63,073 nt of DNA, taken from positions 1 through 63,073 of the IMG/VR virus record IMGVR_UViG_3300043449_000393; one strand, given 5' to 3'. The position numbers were made by a program, and so were the translations under genes. The notes below the pieces were generated by a model that saw only the letters and a program-made list of their open reading frames with translations, ran no database searches and had not been told where the DNA came from. Source of the stretch: a virus. Shown piece after piece: positions 8,577 to 15,786 of this stretch (position 1 is the stretch's first letter; every line of letters starts with the position of its first letter).

Positions 8577-10045
8577 GTGTAGGCGTACTTGACCTTCTTG
8601 ACTTCCCGCTTGCCGGTCTGCAGTCCAGCCCCCCGAACGTTCATGTCGATCACCGAATCGGCGTACTGGTTGGCATCGTGGACGTGCGAAAACGCGTTTT
8701 TGTCCGGCTTGTCCTCCATCTCGCCGCTCTTCTTGATCTTGTACCGGTATCCGTACCGGAACCCCTTGATCAGCTGGTAGCATTTTGGGTCAATGAGGTA
8801 CATCGCCTTGCCCTCCAACTGTTGTACAAGCAAGCGCTCGACGGCTTGGATGCGCTTCTCCGGATCGTTGGACGGAGGCCGCACGCACTTGAACCCAGCC
8901 TGCTTAACGATATCGACCAGCGACATCTCGCCGGACTGCTGCTTGGCGTACCCAGCAGGGTCTGGAGCCACGAGGAAAGTGCAACCTTGCAGGTTGTTGG
9001 CCACGTATGGGTTCAGCTTTGTGCGCAAAAACGTCTCGATACCCATGTTCTCCGACGTCAGCTCACCCAGAGTCACGACGCGCCCGCGTGGATCACGCTG
9101 CTTGAACACTGCCGCTGGCGTGCGCCCGAAATCCAGCCCGATGATCACTGGGTAGTCTTGGCTCTTGATCGCCTTGAGCGGCTCCTTGGCCACGTGAAAG
9201 TCATGTGTGTATGTCTTCTCGTACACCGGTGTGCCCGACAGGCTGCGACCGTACTCCGAGCGCAGATACACACGTAGCCAGTCTTCTGTTTTGCCCGGGA
9301 TGATGTTGGGGTAGTACTGCTTGGGCAGGTGGTTGTAGTTGTCGCACTCCGGGTTCACGGCCCACTCGTTGTCGTCCTTGTCCAGCAGGAGCTCAGGCGC
9401 TTCTTCCCCGAACTTCTCGAGGTACACGTCCGGCTTGATGATTGCAGGCGGCTGCTTGTACACCTCCCAGTTCGATGGCGGGTTCTCCATCTTGTCGTGC
9501 CACCACGTGTCTTCGTCTGGCATGTTGGTATCGAACAGCGCACATGACCGGGTGGGCCCACCGTCCTTGGCCGACGGGTATCGGTTCAGACGCGACAGCA
9601 GGCCGTCAACAACCTCACTGTTGAGCTCTCGGCTCTCGTTGCCCCACAAGAACGTGGTCTCCAGCGACAGCGCTTTTCGCACGTCGTCCGGTGTGTCCAG
9701 CGGGATGAAAATCCATTCGGACTCCACCTGTGTTCCGTCTGGCAGTTTGGCCATCAGGATGAACGTTTTCTCCACGGCCTTCCAGATACCCGCCTCACCC
9801 GGCGGCAGCCAGTCGAACACCGTCTTTCGAGTCGTCAGGGCCAGCTGATCTGCCGTGTTACGCACGATGATCGCCCGAGTCCGGCGAACGCCCTTGGCGT
9901 TGGGCGATTGACCGCATGCCAGTCGCACCAGCTCATGTACACACGTGACGGACTTACCGCCACCGACCGGCCCGGCCAGAACTCGCACGTAGGCTTCGTC
10001 CAGCATGAAGTTCCGCTGGGTCTCTGTCGGTTTGTAGTTGCTCAC
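8573..10045 (-). CDS. Terminase large subunit
   Basis: 490 residues. The N-terminal ATPase domain has Walker A AGPVGGGKS near residues 24-32 and a LWGNESRE coupling region. The C-terminal RNase H-like nuclease starts at IIGLDFGRTPAA with the first catalytic Asp; later acidic residues lie in DPAG and in FSHVHDANQYADS. The protein pumps DNA through the portal and cuts the concatemer. The start overlaps the end of the small-subunit candidate (ATGA type), as in a coupled pair. Confidence 0.93.
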   Translation of the reverse strand: MSNYKPTETQRNFMLDEAYVRVLAGPVGGGKSVTCVHELVRLACGQSPNAKGVRRTRAIIVRNTADQLALTTRKTVFDWLPPGEAGIWKAVEKTFILMAKLPDGTQVESEWIFIPLDTPDDVRKALSLETTFLWGNESRELNSEVVDGLLSRLNRYPSAKDGGPTRSCALFDTNMPDEDTWWHDKMENPPSNWEVYKQPPAIIKPDVYLEKFGEEAPELLLDKDDNEWAVNPECDNYNHLPKQYYPNIIPGKTEDWLRVYLRSEYGRSLSGTPVYEKTYTHDFHVAKEPLKAIKSQDYPVIIGLDFGRTPAAVFKQRDPRGRVVTLGELTSENMGIETFLRTKLNPYVANNLQGCTFLVAPDPAGYAKQQSGEMSLVDIVKQAGFKCVRPPSNDPEKRIQAVERLLVQQLEGKAMYLIDPKCYQLIKGFRYGYRYKIKKSGEMEDKPDKNAFSHVHDANQYADSVIDMNVRGAGLQTGKREVKKVKYAYT

Positions 10046-10572
10046 TTAATCTCCTTGACCTCTGCATCTACTGGACTCACGTCCACCAGTGTAACGGGAG
10101 TCAGGGTCTGCTGGTTGCTTAAAGATATGGACTGGCCACCGCCCAAGTCGATGCTGATACTGAACCCCGGCCCAGTGTCCTTGATCTTTTCCTCCTTGGG
10201 CTCCAGACCTGCGGCCTTGATAAGCGTCTTGAGGACTTCATGCTTCTGGTTCAGGCTTGCATCCGTGCCCGACGCCTGTACGTACACCTGATCAAGCAAC
10301 TCACCGGCCATCCACGCCGCCTTAGCTTTGAACGTGACGCCGTTTTTCTCGAACTCAGACCGCTTGACCTGAACTTGCAGCTGGAACCAAGGCTGGGCCT
10401 CCAGCTCCTTGAACTTCTCCACGCTCATGCCGTGACGGGCGGCCACAACGAGCTCATCTTCCATGCCGAGGGCTATGGACGACACCATCTCATCGCTGAT
10501 CTGCGGAAACGAGACGGTCGAATGCTTGTAGTCCAACGGTACGTCATCCAAGGAGTAATCATCCAGCGACAT
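10042..10572 (-). CDS. Terminase small subunit candidate
   Basis: 176 residues from the ATG at 10572, which has GGAGG seven bases upstream; the longer open frame to 10704 is not supported. The N-terminal part is acidic, the middle helical (WFQLQVQVKRSEFEKNG; KAKAAWMAGELLDQVYVQA), and the C-terminal part Gly/Ser/Thr-rich. Position and translational overlap with the large terminase suggest the DNA-recognition subunit. There is no diagnostic motif, so the call is by context. Confidence 0.75.
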   Translation of the reverse strand: MSLDDYSLDDVPLDYKHSTVSFPQISDEMVSSIALGMEDELVVAARHGMSVEKFKELEAQPWFQLQVQVKRSEFEKNGVTFKAKAAWMAGELLDQVYVQASGTDASLNQKHEVLKTLIKAAGLEPKEEKIKDTGPGFSISIDLGGGQSISLSNQQTLTPVTLVDVSPVDAEVKEIK

Positions 10573-10732
10573 TTGCTGCCTCCGCCAAGCGTTTTTCGTG
10601 AGCTTCCACCGCCTGCAGGTACTTTTCGAGGGCGATTCTGACCACATCGGCAGCCGGAACACGCTTTTTTGCGGCCAATTTCTTGGTTTTTTCCAGCAGT
10701 TCATCGTCCAAAAAGAGGTTCCAGCGCTTCAT
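10559..10732 (-). CDS. Ribbon-helix-helix DNA-binding protein
   Basis: 57 residues. The N-terminus MKRWNLFLDDELLEKTKKLA is a short basic strand followed by two helices (VPAADVVRIALEKYL), the layout of Arc/MetJ-type ribbon-helix-helix dimers that grip operators with the strand pair. It is the first gene of the minus-strand packaging operon, facing the divergent control region. It overlaps the small-terminase start by 14 bases. Likely an autoregulator; the dyad at 10829-10849 is a candidate target. Confidence 0.72.
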   Translation of the reverse strand: MKRWNLFLDDELLEKTKKLAAKKRVPAADVVRIALEKYLQAVEAHEKRLAEAANVAG

Positions 10733-10828
10733 TTTTTGTCCTTTTTCGGGAGTTTTGAGGTGTGTATACGCACATTCTAGGGGTTTTTTTAATTTTTTGG
10801 GGCGATTTTACGGGGTGGCGGGGGTAAT

Positions 10829-10849
10829 TTTAGTACTTTTGTTACTAAA
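10829..10849. promoter_or_regulatory. Operator-like dyad
   Basis: Two perfect 7-base arms, TTTAGTA (10829-10835) and TACTAAA (10843-10849), with a 7-base centre. The 21-base size suits a dimeric regulator. It sits about 100 bases upstream of the ribbon-helix-helix gene and in front of both divergent blocks. Confidence 0.45.
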
Positions 10850-10908
10850 TAACGTGTGTATGTCGTTAATTTTGGGCATGCTGTGAACGCGGGTCGTAGG
10901 CGGTGGCC

Positions 10909-10931
10909 GGGGCGGGGTGGGGTGTGGGGGG
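10909..10931 (+). other. G-quadruplex motif
   Basis: Four G runs of 4, 4, 4 and 6 (10909-10912, 10914-10917, 10919-10922, 10926-10931) with loops of 1, 1 and 3 bases. A fifth run of 5 G lies at 10938-10942. The very short loops and four-tetrad potential predict a very stable plus-strand quadruplex. It is in non-coding DNA between divergent transcription blocks. Confidence 0.75.
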
Positions 10932-10950
10932 CCTGCCGGGGGTGGTCGGC

Positions 10951-11008
10951 TATCAAGGATGCCTAAGTTGTAGGGGCCCTGAGTTATCAAGGTTGCCTAC
11001 ATTGTGAC
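10951..11008 (+). repeat. Pair of direct repeats TATCAAGGxTGCCTA
   Basis: TATCAAGGATGCCTA starts at 10951 and TATCAAGGTTGCCTA at 10986, each followed by a TTGT element. They are 35 bases apart, about three to four helical turns. They may be binding sites of a replication or transcription protein in the control region. Confidence 0.5.
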
Positions 11009-11454
11009 GGTGATCGCACCGTCTCGCCCCGCCAAGTGTAGGTGACTTGTGCCGGTATCAATCGCATGGTGTAAACCATCGCGGTCATGCTGGGCAACAT
11101 GGGTCAAGTGCATGGGGACTCGATCATTAAAAATCCATATTGGAATCTCCCTTGGTGACGCGAGGGATGGGTGCGAAATAGTCTAAGACACCCTGACAGC
11201 ATCCGGCACTTCATGTGACGGCTAAGCCCGATACCCATTGCAAGCGTATCACCGGGCACTGCGATGCAGACAAACGGTAAGAGTCCGTTGAGCATAGGCC
11301 TGACAGAAAGGTGTCAGCAAGTAGCGCCGACTTAAACGGGCGATGAGGTATCCGACGCACCAAGACCAGCAAGCCGTAAGCCCCACGCAAGTGGGCTTCA
11401 GTGTGTAGTCAACCGATTACACATCCAAGTCCATTCAACCAACGAAAGAAATCT

Positions 11455-11901
11455 ATGTCCAATCAAGTTACAGTCCAAGACCTGCAAGTGTCCATCTACA
11501 ACAATGCCGCCAACGGTGGATTGGTCACAATGAGCGCTAAAAAATCAGGCTCATTCGCTCGTGCTATTGCTTTTGGTAATCGCGAAGCCAGAACCAACCT
11601 TGCCGCAGGCATGATGGTGACCCAACTGCAAAATGGTCAGTATCGCCCAATGGTGACTGACATCCTGACCTGCGGTCTGATTCCCAAAGCCAACTTGGAC
11701 TGGGTGTCTGCGTCCATTCCAGCGACTGGCCCAATCAACAAGGATATGCTCGTTGGCCTGTGCAAGCAAGTCAAGCAAGTGTATGACACCAAGCGCACCA
11801 AGTCCGGCGACCCTGTGGTGCTCAAAGGCGAAAAGGCCTTCGTGTTCAACTTCATCAAGGCCATTGTCGATGACGTCACCGAGACTACCGTTGACGCCTG
11901 A
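11455..11901 (+). CDS. First early gene, unknown function
   Basis: 148 residues from the ATG at 11455, preceded by a GAAAG ribosome site; the open frame extends back to 11401 without a better start. The product is a mixed alpha/beta protein with a basic N-terminal third (AKKSGSFARAIAFGNREART) and an acidic end. It is the leading gene of the rightward block and stands alone, followed by 450 non-coding bases. That position suggests an immediate-early host-takeover protein, but I recognise no family. Confidence 0.7.
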   Translation: MSNQVTVQDLQVSIYNNAANGGLVTMSAKKSGSFARAIAFGNREARTNLAAGMMVTQLQNGQYRPMVTDILTCGLIPKANLDWVSASIPATGPINKDMLVGLCKQVKQVYDTKRTKSGDPVVLKGEKAFVFNFIKAIVDDVTETTVDA

Positions 11902-12349
11902 TGCTTTTGTTCCCTCTGCTCCCTGCGTACGCAGGGAGTGTAACATGGTTTTTGTCCATGTGAACATACACACGTACGAATAATCCAAGAAATTTAGCTT
12001 GGATAGTAGCCTTGGATTTTAGGAAACCCAATAACCATGCGGGTTTGCAGGGGTCTACTAGACAATAATCCAATAATCCAAGAATTTACATGACTCACGC
12101 AGGTGAGACGTGTTGCGGGTCATGGGGACTGCGAGCGCGAACAAAAAACAAAGTCCCAAAAACCCCTGACCCTTTTCAGAATTCTTGGATTATTGGATTA
12201 TTCGGCAAGGGTAAACCCTAACCCCCCTCGCCAAGCCAGTATTCATGCGGGTTTCAAGGCATACACACCTTGACTCCAACTATCCAAGCCCATCCCGTTT
12301 TGGATTTCATCCCGTCCATTTTGTCTTTTAACCCACGAAAGGAACGACC
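11902..12349. other. Non-coding interval with iteron-like repeats
   Basis: About 450 bases without a supported gene. It contains five copies of AATAATCCAA or its complement (see the repeat entry), A-rich stretches (ACAAAAAACAAAG near 12140) and an ATACACACC element at 12260 that recurs in the next genes. The repeats and A-rich DNA would fit a replication origin or an early regulatory region. Confidence 0.5.
11979..12202. repeat. Iteron-like AATAATCCAA cluster with 23-base inverted repeat
   Basis: AATAATCCAA occurs at 11979-11988, 12064-12073 and 12072-12081; its complement TTGGATTATT occurs at 12185-12194 and 12193-12202. The block 12064-12086 is a perfect 23-base inverted repeat of 12180-12202, enclosing 93 bases. 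Each arm carries two overlapping copies spaced by 8 bases. This arrangement suits cooperative binding by an initiator or regulator. Confidence 0.7.
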
Positions 12350-12517
12350 ATGCAACATACACACCAACACTTCGTGTACACATACACACCCAATGGAGAC
12401 CTCGACGACGAGCCCTTCGTGTTCGAGTCCGACGTACATACACACATCAATCCGTTCGAGACTGATGACCCTGAGGTGGCCTATCATGAATACTTGGCCG
12501 AGCGCTTCAGCCGATAA
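12350..12517 (+). CDS. Small acidic early protein
   Basis: 55 residues, starting at ATG 12350 after a GGAACGACC leader with an AGGA site. The N-terminus is His/Thr-rich, the remainder acidic (DLDDEPFVFESD). The coding DNA repeats the element ACATACACAC several times. It leads the long string of overlapping small genes. Family unknown. Confidence 0.55.
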   Translation: MQHTHQHFVYTYTPNGDLDDEPFVFESDVHTHINPFETDDPEVAYHEYLAERFSR

Positions 12518-12545
12518 CGTACACATACACACCAAGGAAACAAAG

Positions 12546-12737
12546 ATGTCACCACTCACTATTCGCATTGAGCTCAAGGACCAGTATGGCAAGCAGGTTG
12601 CATATCCAGTGTGCGACAACGCCAAGACATTCTCAGACATTGCAGGCACCAAGGTGCTCACAGACATGACCCTGATGCGGATAGCCGCATTGGGCTACAC
12701 GATCATCACAACCCAACGTGAATGGAGACAGCCATGA
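12546..12737 (+). CDS. Small early protein, unknown
   Basis: 63 residues from the ATG at 12546, preceded by AAGGAAACAAAG. Starts MSPLTIRIELKDQYGKQVAY, then a helix-turn with FSDIAGTKVLTDMTLMRIAA. Looks like a compact alpha/beta protein. The end overlaps the next start (ATG at 12734) by four bases, so the two are translationally coupled. No recognised family. Confidence 0.65.
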   Translation: MSPLTIRIELKDQYGKQVAYPVCDNAKTFSDIAGTKVLTDMTLMRIAALGYTIITTQREWRQP

Positions 12738-12859
12738 CCAGACACACAGAACATGGGAGCATCCCGTCCGTATGGCAAGACGATGGCTTCGGTAACTTGG
12801 AGCGCATCACATTTAAACAGCTGATTGCCCGTATCGAATCGGGCTGGAGGGAGTTATGA
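12734..12859 (+). CDS. 41-residue early protein
   Basis: A short frame starting at ATG 12734 (MTRHTEHGSIPSVWQDDG) and ending in a basic helix. It overlaps both the preceding stop and the next ATG (ATGA at 12856), the pattern of this whole operon. Function unknown. Confidence 0.55.
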   Translation: MTRHTEHGSIPSVWQDDGFGNLERITFKQLIARIESGWREL

Positions 12860-12951
12860 CCTACACAAAACTGTGCATTGCATGGTTGATCGCCTACTGT
12901 GTGGGCATCGGCGTTGTGCTGTTAGATATGCTCGTATGGAGACCGGGATGA
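12856..12951 (+). CDS. 31-residue membrane peptide
   Basis: MTYTKLCIAWLIAYC followed by VGIGVVLLDMLVW: one predicted membrane helix fills the peptide. ATGA overlaps occur at both ends (12856 and 12948). Small membrane peptides of early phage regions often alter host envelope functions. The role here is unknown. Confidence 0.5.
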   Translation: MTYTKLCIAWLIAYCVGIGVVLLDMLVWRPG

Positions 12952-13214
12952 TTAACCGAGTAATACATGGCAAACGCTACTGGATGGTGCCGTCCATCAA
13001 ACATCACACAGGGTCAGGAACATGCGTCCACTGCGTATTCCACAACCCAGCAAACGAGGACTGTGAGTTAGTGGACAGAGACAAAACTGGGCGGTACGAA
13101 GACTCAAACCTCATTGGGTGCAACCCAGCACAAGGCACTGAGGACTACATCTTCATCCCACGCACCAAGGCAGCATTGGCAGCTTATGCCGCACACAAAC
13201 TGGAGGGCGTATGA
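12948..13214 (+). CDS. Cys-rich early protein
   Basis: 88 residues from the ATG at 12948, which overlaps the previous stop; the longer frame to 12825 is a run-on. It contains CVHCVFHN, then two later Cys (EDCELV, LIGC), an arrangement that could bind zinc. The end is a helix AALAAYAAHKLEG like that of several neighbours. Unknown function. Confidence 0.68.
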   Translation: MINRVIHGKRYWMVPSIKHHTGSGTCVHCVFHNPANEDCELVDRDKTGRYEDSNLIGCNPAQGTEDYIFIPRTKAALAAYAAHKLEGV

Positions 13215-13450
13215 AATGGGACGACGCATTCAAAGGCGGCCACGAATGCTACGCATGGTATGACCTGCTGGCTGGCGATGGCACTGACAAAGACGACCTG
13301 CTTGGGTACGTCAGGGAGAACCTCGTCACTGGTGAGTTCATGGCCCAGATCAACGACAGACTCCAACCCACCCGGAAGTTCAACAACCTTGAGGACGCCA
13401 AGGCGCACATCGTCACCTACTACGTGACGCAGAAGCTGGAGGGCGAATGA
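13211..13450 (+). CDS. Small early protein, paralogue family
   Basis: 79 residues, MKWDDAFKGGHECYAWYD, ending in a helix NLEDAKAHIVTYYVTQKLEG. This ending recurs in several short genes of the block (for example 13447, 15783 and 18894), suggesting repeated duplication. Overlaps both neighbours by ATGA. Unknown function. Confidence 0.65.
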   Translation: MKWDDAFKGGHECYAWYDLLAGDGTDKDDLLGYVRENLVTGEFMAQINDRLQPTRKFNNLEDAKAHIVTYYVTQKLEGE

Positions 13451-13722
13451 AATTCATATGGGAGAACGGCGAGGTGTACTGTCGTTGCACCGTACGCCCC
13501 AAGGTACGCATCACCACCAAGGAGTGGGCGGGTAATCTCAAACCCATGTGGGTCGATGCTGTTGGGTTTATACGTATCTACGACGACGGCCTGTGTACGG
13601 GCAATTTGTACGGCACGGTATCAGACGCGCACCCTAAGAAATTTGCACACCTCGACCAAGCCAAGGCATGGGTGGAAGAGCAAGCGCTCATAGGGTTAAC
13701 CCTCAACAAACTAACACGCTAA
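13447..13722 (+). CDS. Small early protein, paralogue family
   Basis: 91 residues: beta-rich N-terminal part (MKFIWENGEVYCRCTVRPKV) and a C-terminal helix LDQAKAWVEEQALIG, the shared ending of the family. It is the last of the first cluster; a 159-base gap follows before the AAA+ gene. Unknown function. Confidence 0.65.
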   Translation: MKFIWENGEVYCRCTVRPKVRITTKEWAGNLKPMWVDAVGFIRIYDDGLCTGNLYGTVSDAHPKKFAHLDQAKAWVEEQALIGLTLNKLTR

Positions 13723-13732
13723 CGTGTAGATG

Positions 13733-13795
13733 TGTAAGGACTGCGTAAGTCACATACACACAATGGGTGTGAGTTCAATTCACACCCTTACCAAC
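13733..13795 (+). other. tRNA-like hairpin (remnant?)
   Basis: A perfect 7-base stem, GGGTGTG/CACACCC, encloses AGTTCAATT, closely resembling a tRNA T-arm (GTTCAATTC). It is followed by CCTTACC plus ACCA. A 5' strand TGTAAGG at 13733-13739 pairs with 6 of 7 bases of CCTTACC. Only about 26 bases separate this strand from the T-arm, too few for D and anticodon arms. It may be a degenerate tRNA or a tRNA mimic. Confidence 0.35.
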
Positions 13796-13881
13796 CAAAT
13801 TCAGGCTACCCCATCGTCCATGCGTCACGCTTGGGGGCAGGCATCCAGACGCACACATCATCAATCCATATAGGAATCATC

Positions 13882-14880
13882 ATGCGTTACAGCAACATCA
13901 AAACATCCGTGCTCTCTCAGTTCCAAGTCGACGGTGGCAATGCCGTCGTGCCATTCATCCTCGGTGCTCCCGGCGGTGGCAAGTCAGCCTGTGCTCGTGA
14001 CATTGTGCAATCCCTTGGCATCGAGAATGTCGTCGAGTTCACTGCGTCACTGCGTGACCCTGTCGACGTGCTTGGCGTGCCTGACAACACTGGCGAGTAC
14101 ACACGCTGGGTTCCACCCCAAGAGTTCTACAACCTGCGCCAAGGTGTCGGTCGATCAGCACTCATTCTGGAGGAACTGTCGGATGCGCCTGTGCCAATGC
14201 AGAACGCGCTGTGCGGTGTTATCTACGATCGTCGTGCTGGCAACCTCAAGCTGTCTGACGAGCTGTTCATCATCGCCACTGGCAACCGCACCGAGGACAA
14301 GTCAGGTGCCAACCGCATCACATCCAAGCTGGCCAACCGCACACGACGCTTTGACTTCCAAGAGAACATCGACGACTGGACCGAGTGGGCGCTCGGTCGT
14401 GACATTGACCCTGTGTTGATTCAGTTCCTGCGCTTCCGTCCCGGCCTGCTGTCCGACTTCAGCGCTGACCGCTTCGCTAACCCTACGCCTCGTGCGTGGG
14501 AGCGTGTCAACCTCATCCCATCGACGCTCGACTCTGGCCTGTTCTTCGACAACTGCGCTGGTGAGGTAGGCGAGGGTGCAGCTGCTGAGTACACAGGCTT
14601 CAAGCGTATCTACGAGAGCCTTCCTTCGATGGAGGAAATTTTGATGGACCCAAACAAAGCCGAGGTGCCACAAGACCCTGCGACTCTGTATGCTACAATG
14701 GGGGCTCTTGCACGCAAGACCACCAAAGACAACGCTGATCGTGCGTTCGCATACCTCGAACGTGTGTCTCCTGAGTTCCGTGTTATGTGTGTCAAGGACG
14801 TTATCAAGCTGGAGCCCAAAGTGAAACACTCGCGTGCTTTTGTAAACTGGGCTTCTAAAAATGCAGAAGTTTTAATGTAA
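13882..14880 (+). CDS. MoxR/CobS-type AAA+ ATPase
   Basis: 332 residues from the ATG at 13882 after TAGGAATC. Walker A is GAPGGGKS (28-35). Walker B is LILEE (94-98), with Glu replacing the usual Asp. Sensor 1 is ATGN (132-135), and an NRTRRF motif (152-157) supplies likely arginine fingers. This is the MoxR-type AAA+ clade, which forms hexamers that remodel partners bearing VWA domains. A VWA/metallopeptidase protein is encoded 2.8 kb downstream. The last 15 or so codons are more A/T-rich than the rest, next to an HNH gene. Confidence 0.88.
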   Translation: MRYSNIKTSVLSQFQVDGGNAVVPFILGAPGGGKSACARDIVQSLGIENVVEFTASLRDPVDVLGVPDNTGEYTRWVPPQEFYNLRQGVGRSALILEELSDAPVPMQNALCGVIYDRRAGNLKLSDELFIIATGNRTEDKSGANRITSKLANRTRRFDFQENIDDWTEWALGRDIDPVLIQFLRFRPGLLSDFSADRFANPTPRAWERVNLIPSTLDSGLFFDNCAGEVGEGAAAEYTGFKRIYESLPSMEEILMDPNKAEVPQDPATLYATMGALARKTTKDNADRAFAYLERVSPEFRVMCVKDVIKLEPKVKHSRAFVNWASKNAEVLM

Positions 14881-14890
14881 AGGTACTACT

Positions 14891-15484
14891 ATGAAACCGC
14901 ACGACCTGACAGGCCAGACGTTCAACCGGCTTACCGTACTTTCTAGGTACGGCAAAACAAAAAGTGGCGACATTGTTTGGCTATGTCAGTGTTCATGCGG
15001 TAAAGAAACCACAGGGCCTGCATCAAAAATAAAAGTCGGAGCAGTTAAAAGTTGCGGCTGTTTAATCTCTGACACTGTTCGAGAGCGGCTTACCAAACAC
15101 GGCAAGTCCCGCACCAAGGAATACCATATTTGGTTTCACATGAAGACTAGGTGTTACGACAAAAATAACTCAGAGTACAAAAACTATGGCGGTCGTGGCA
15201 TCACTATCTGCGACCGATGGAAAGACAACTTTGAAAACTTTTTGTCTGACATGGGAAAGTCCCCAGCTGGCAAATTTTTAGACAGAAAGGACAACGATGG
15301 AAACTACGAACCTGATAACTGCCGATGGGTTACTCGCATCGAAAATAACAATAACCGGCGCAACTCCGTCAAGTATTTTGGTATGTCCATAACCGAGATC
15401 GCCAATAACTTGGGTGTTACCCACGACGTCATGAAGTCTAGGTTCAAGCGAAACCCAGATTTGTATGTGGATGTTGTCTTATGA
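14891..15484 (+). CDS. HNH homing-type endonuclease (AP2/HNH family) 1
   Basis: 197 residues. N-terminal GQTFNRLTVLSRYG with Cys pairs (CQCSCG, SCGC) forms a zinc-like domain. The HNH-type core includes YGGRGITICDRW, a FLSDMG segment, LDRKDNDGNYEPDNCRW and a C-terminal helix-turn-helix. This is the free-standing phage homing endonuclease layout. It lies between the AAA+ gene and the rest of its module and is more A/T-rich than its neighbours. A related gene lies at 29087-29710. Confidence 0.88.
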   Translation: MKPHDLTGQTFNRLTVLSRYGKTKSGDIVWLCQCSCGKETTGPASKIKVGAVKSCGCLISDTVRERLTKHGKSRTKEYHIWFHMKTRCYDKNNSEYKNYGGRGITICDRWKDNFENFLSDMGKSPAGKFLDRKDNDGNYEPDNCRWVTRIENNNNRRNSVKYFGMSITEIANNLGVTHDVMKSRFKRNPDLYVDVVL

Positions 15485-15786
15485 GCGTGTCCTTCACCAA
15501 CTACAGGTGGGAGCCATCGAATGTCCGCAAGGGTGATCGGTACTACTACAAGCGCGACAGAGTGTATGTATTCCCCGGAACGCAGTCACGCAAACCTGAA
15601 GAGCAAGTAATAGCTACCGTCACCTACGACGACAACTCCAAGTCACCTCATTGGGGCAGGTGGCACGTCACCATCGGCGCTCAGTCACCTGAGCTCAACG
15701 CACTGCGCCTGTCGGACATACCCAAGTTCAGCAGCAAGGATGACGCCATCGCTTGGACAACAGCAATGGTGAGGCTAAGCATATGA
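15481..15786 (+). CDS. Small early protein, paralogue family
   Basis: 101 residues, beta-rich with many aromatic residues (YRWEPSNVRKGDRYYYKRD) and a terminal helix FSSKDDAIAWTTAMVRLSI like other small genes of the block. The ATGA overlap with the HNH gene shows the HNH gene is part of the translated chain. Unknown function. Confidence 0.65.
   Translation: MSVSFTNYRWEPSNVRKGDRYYYKRDRVYVFPGTQSRKPEEQVIATVTYDDNSKSPHWGRWHVTIGAQSPELNALRLSDIPKFSSKDDAIAWTTAMVRLSI

Larger units (their letters stand above)
10733..11454. other. Divergent non-coding control region
   Basis: About 720 bases with no convincing gene on either strand, between the leftward packaging genes and the rightward early genes. It holds an A/T-rich part with a dyad (10829-10849), a G-quadruplex motif (10909-10931), two near-identical repeats (10951, 10986), and several short hairpins (CTGACA/TGTCAG at 11300-11317; AAGCC...GGCTT around 11385-11398). 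Promoters for both directions, and perhaps an origin, should lie here. I could not assign a confident -10/-35 pair in either direction. Confidence 0.7.

Noticed and set aside
10042-10704. Longer small-terminase start at 10704
   Set aside because: The extra 44 residues are the shifted-frame reading of the ribbon-helix-helix gene; the ATG at 10572 has a strong ribosome site.
10808-10990. Minus-strand 60-residue frame in the control region
   Set aside because: The Pro-run peptide is a translation of the G-rich quadruplex stretch; no ribosome site.
11104-11295. Minus-strand 63-residue frame in the control region
   Set aside because: No ribosome site, no coupling to neighbours and Cys/Arg-rich composition unlike the other genes.
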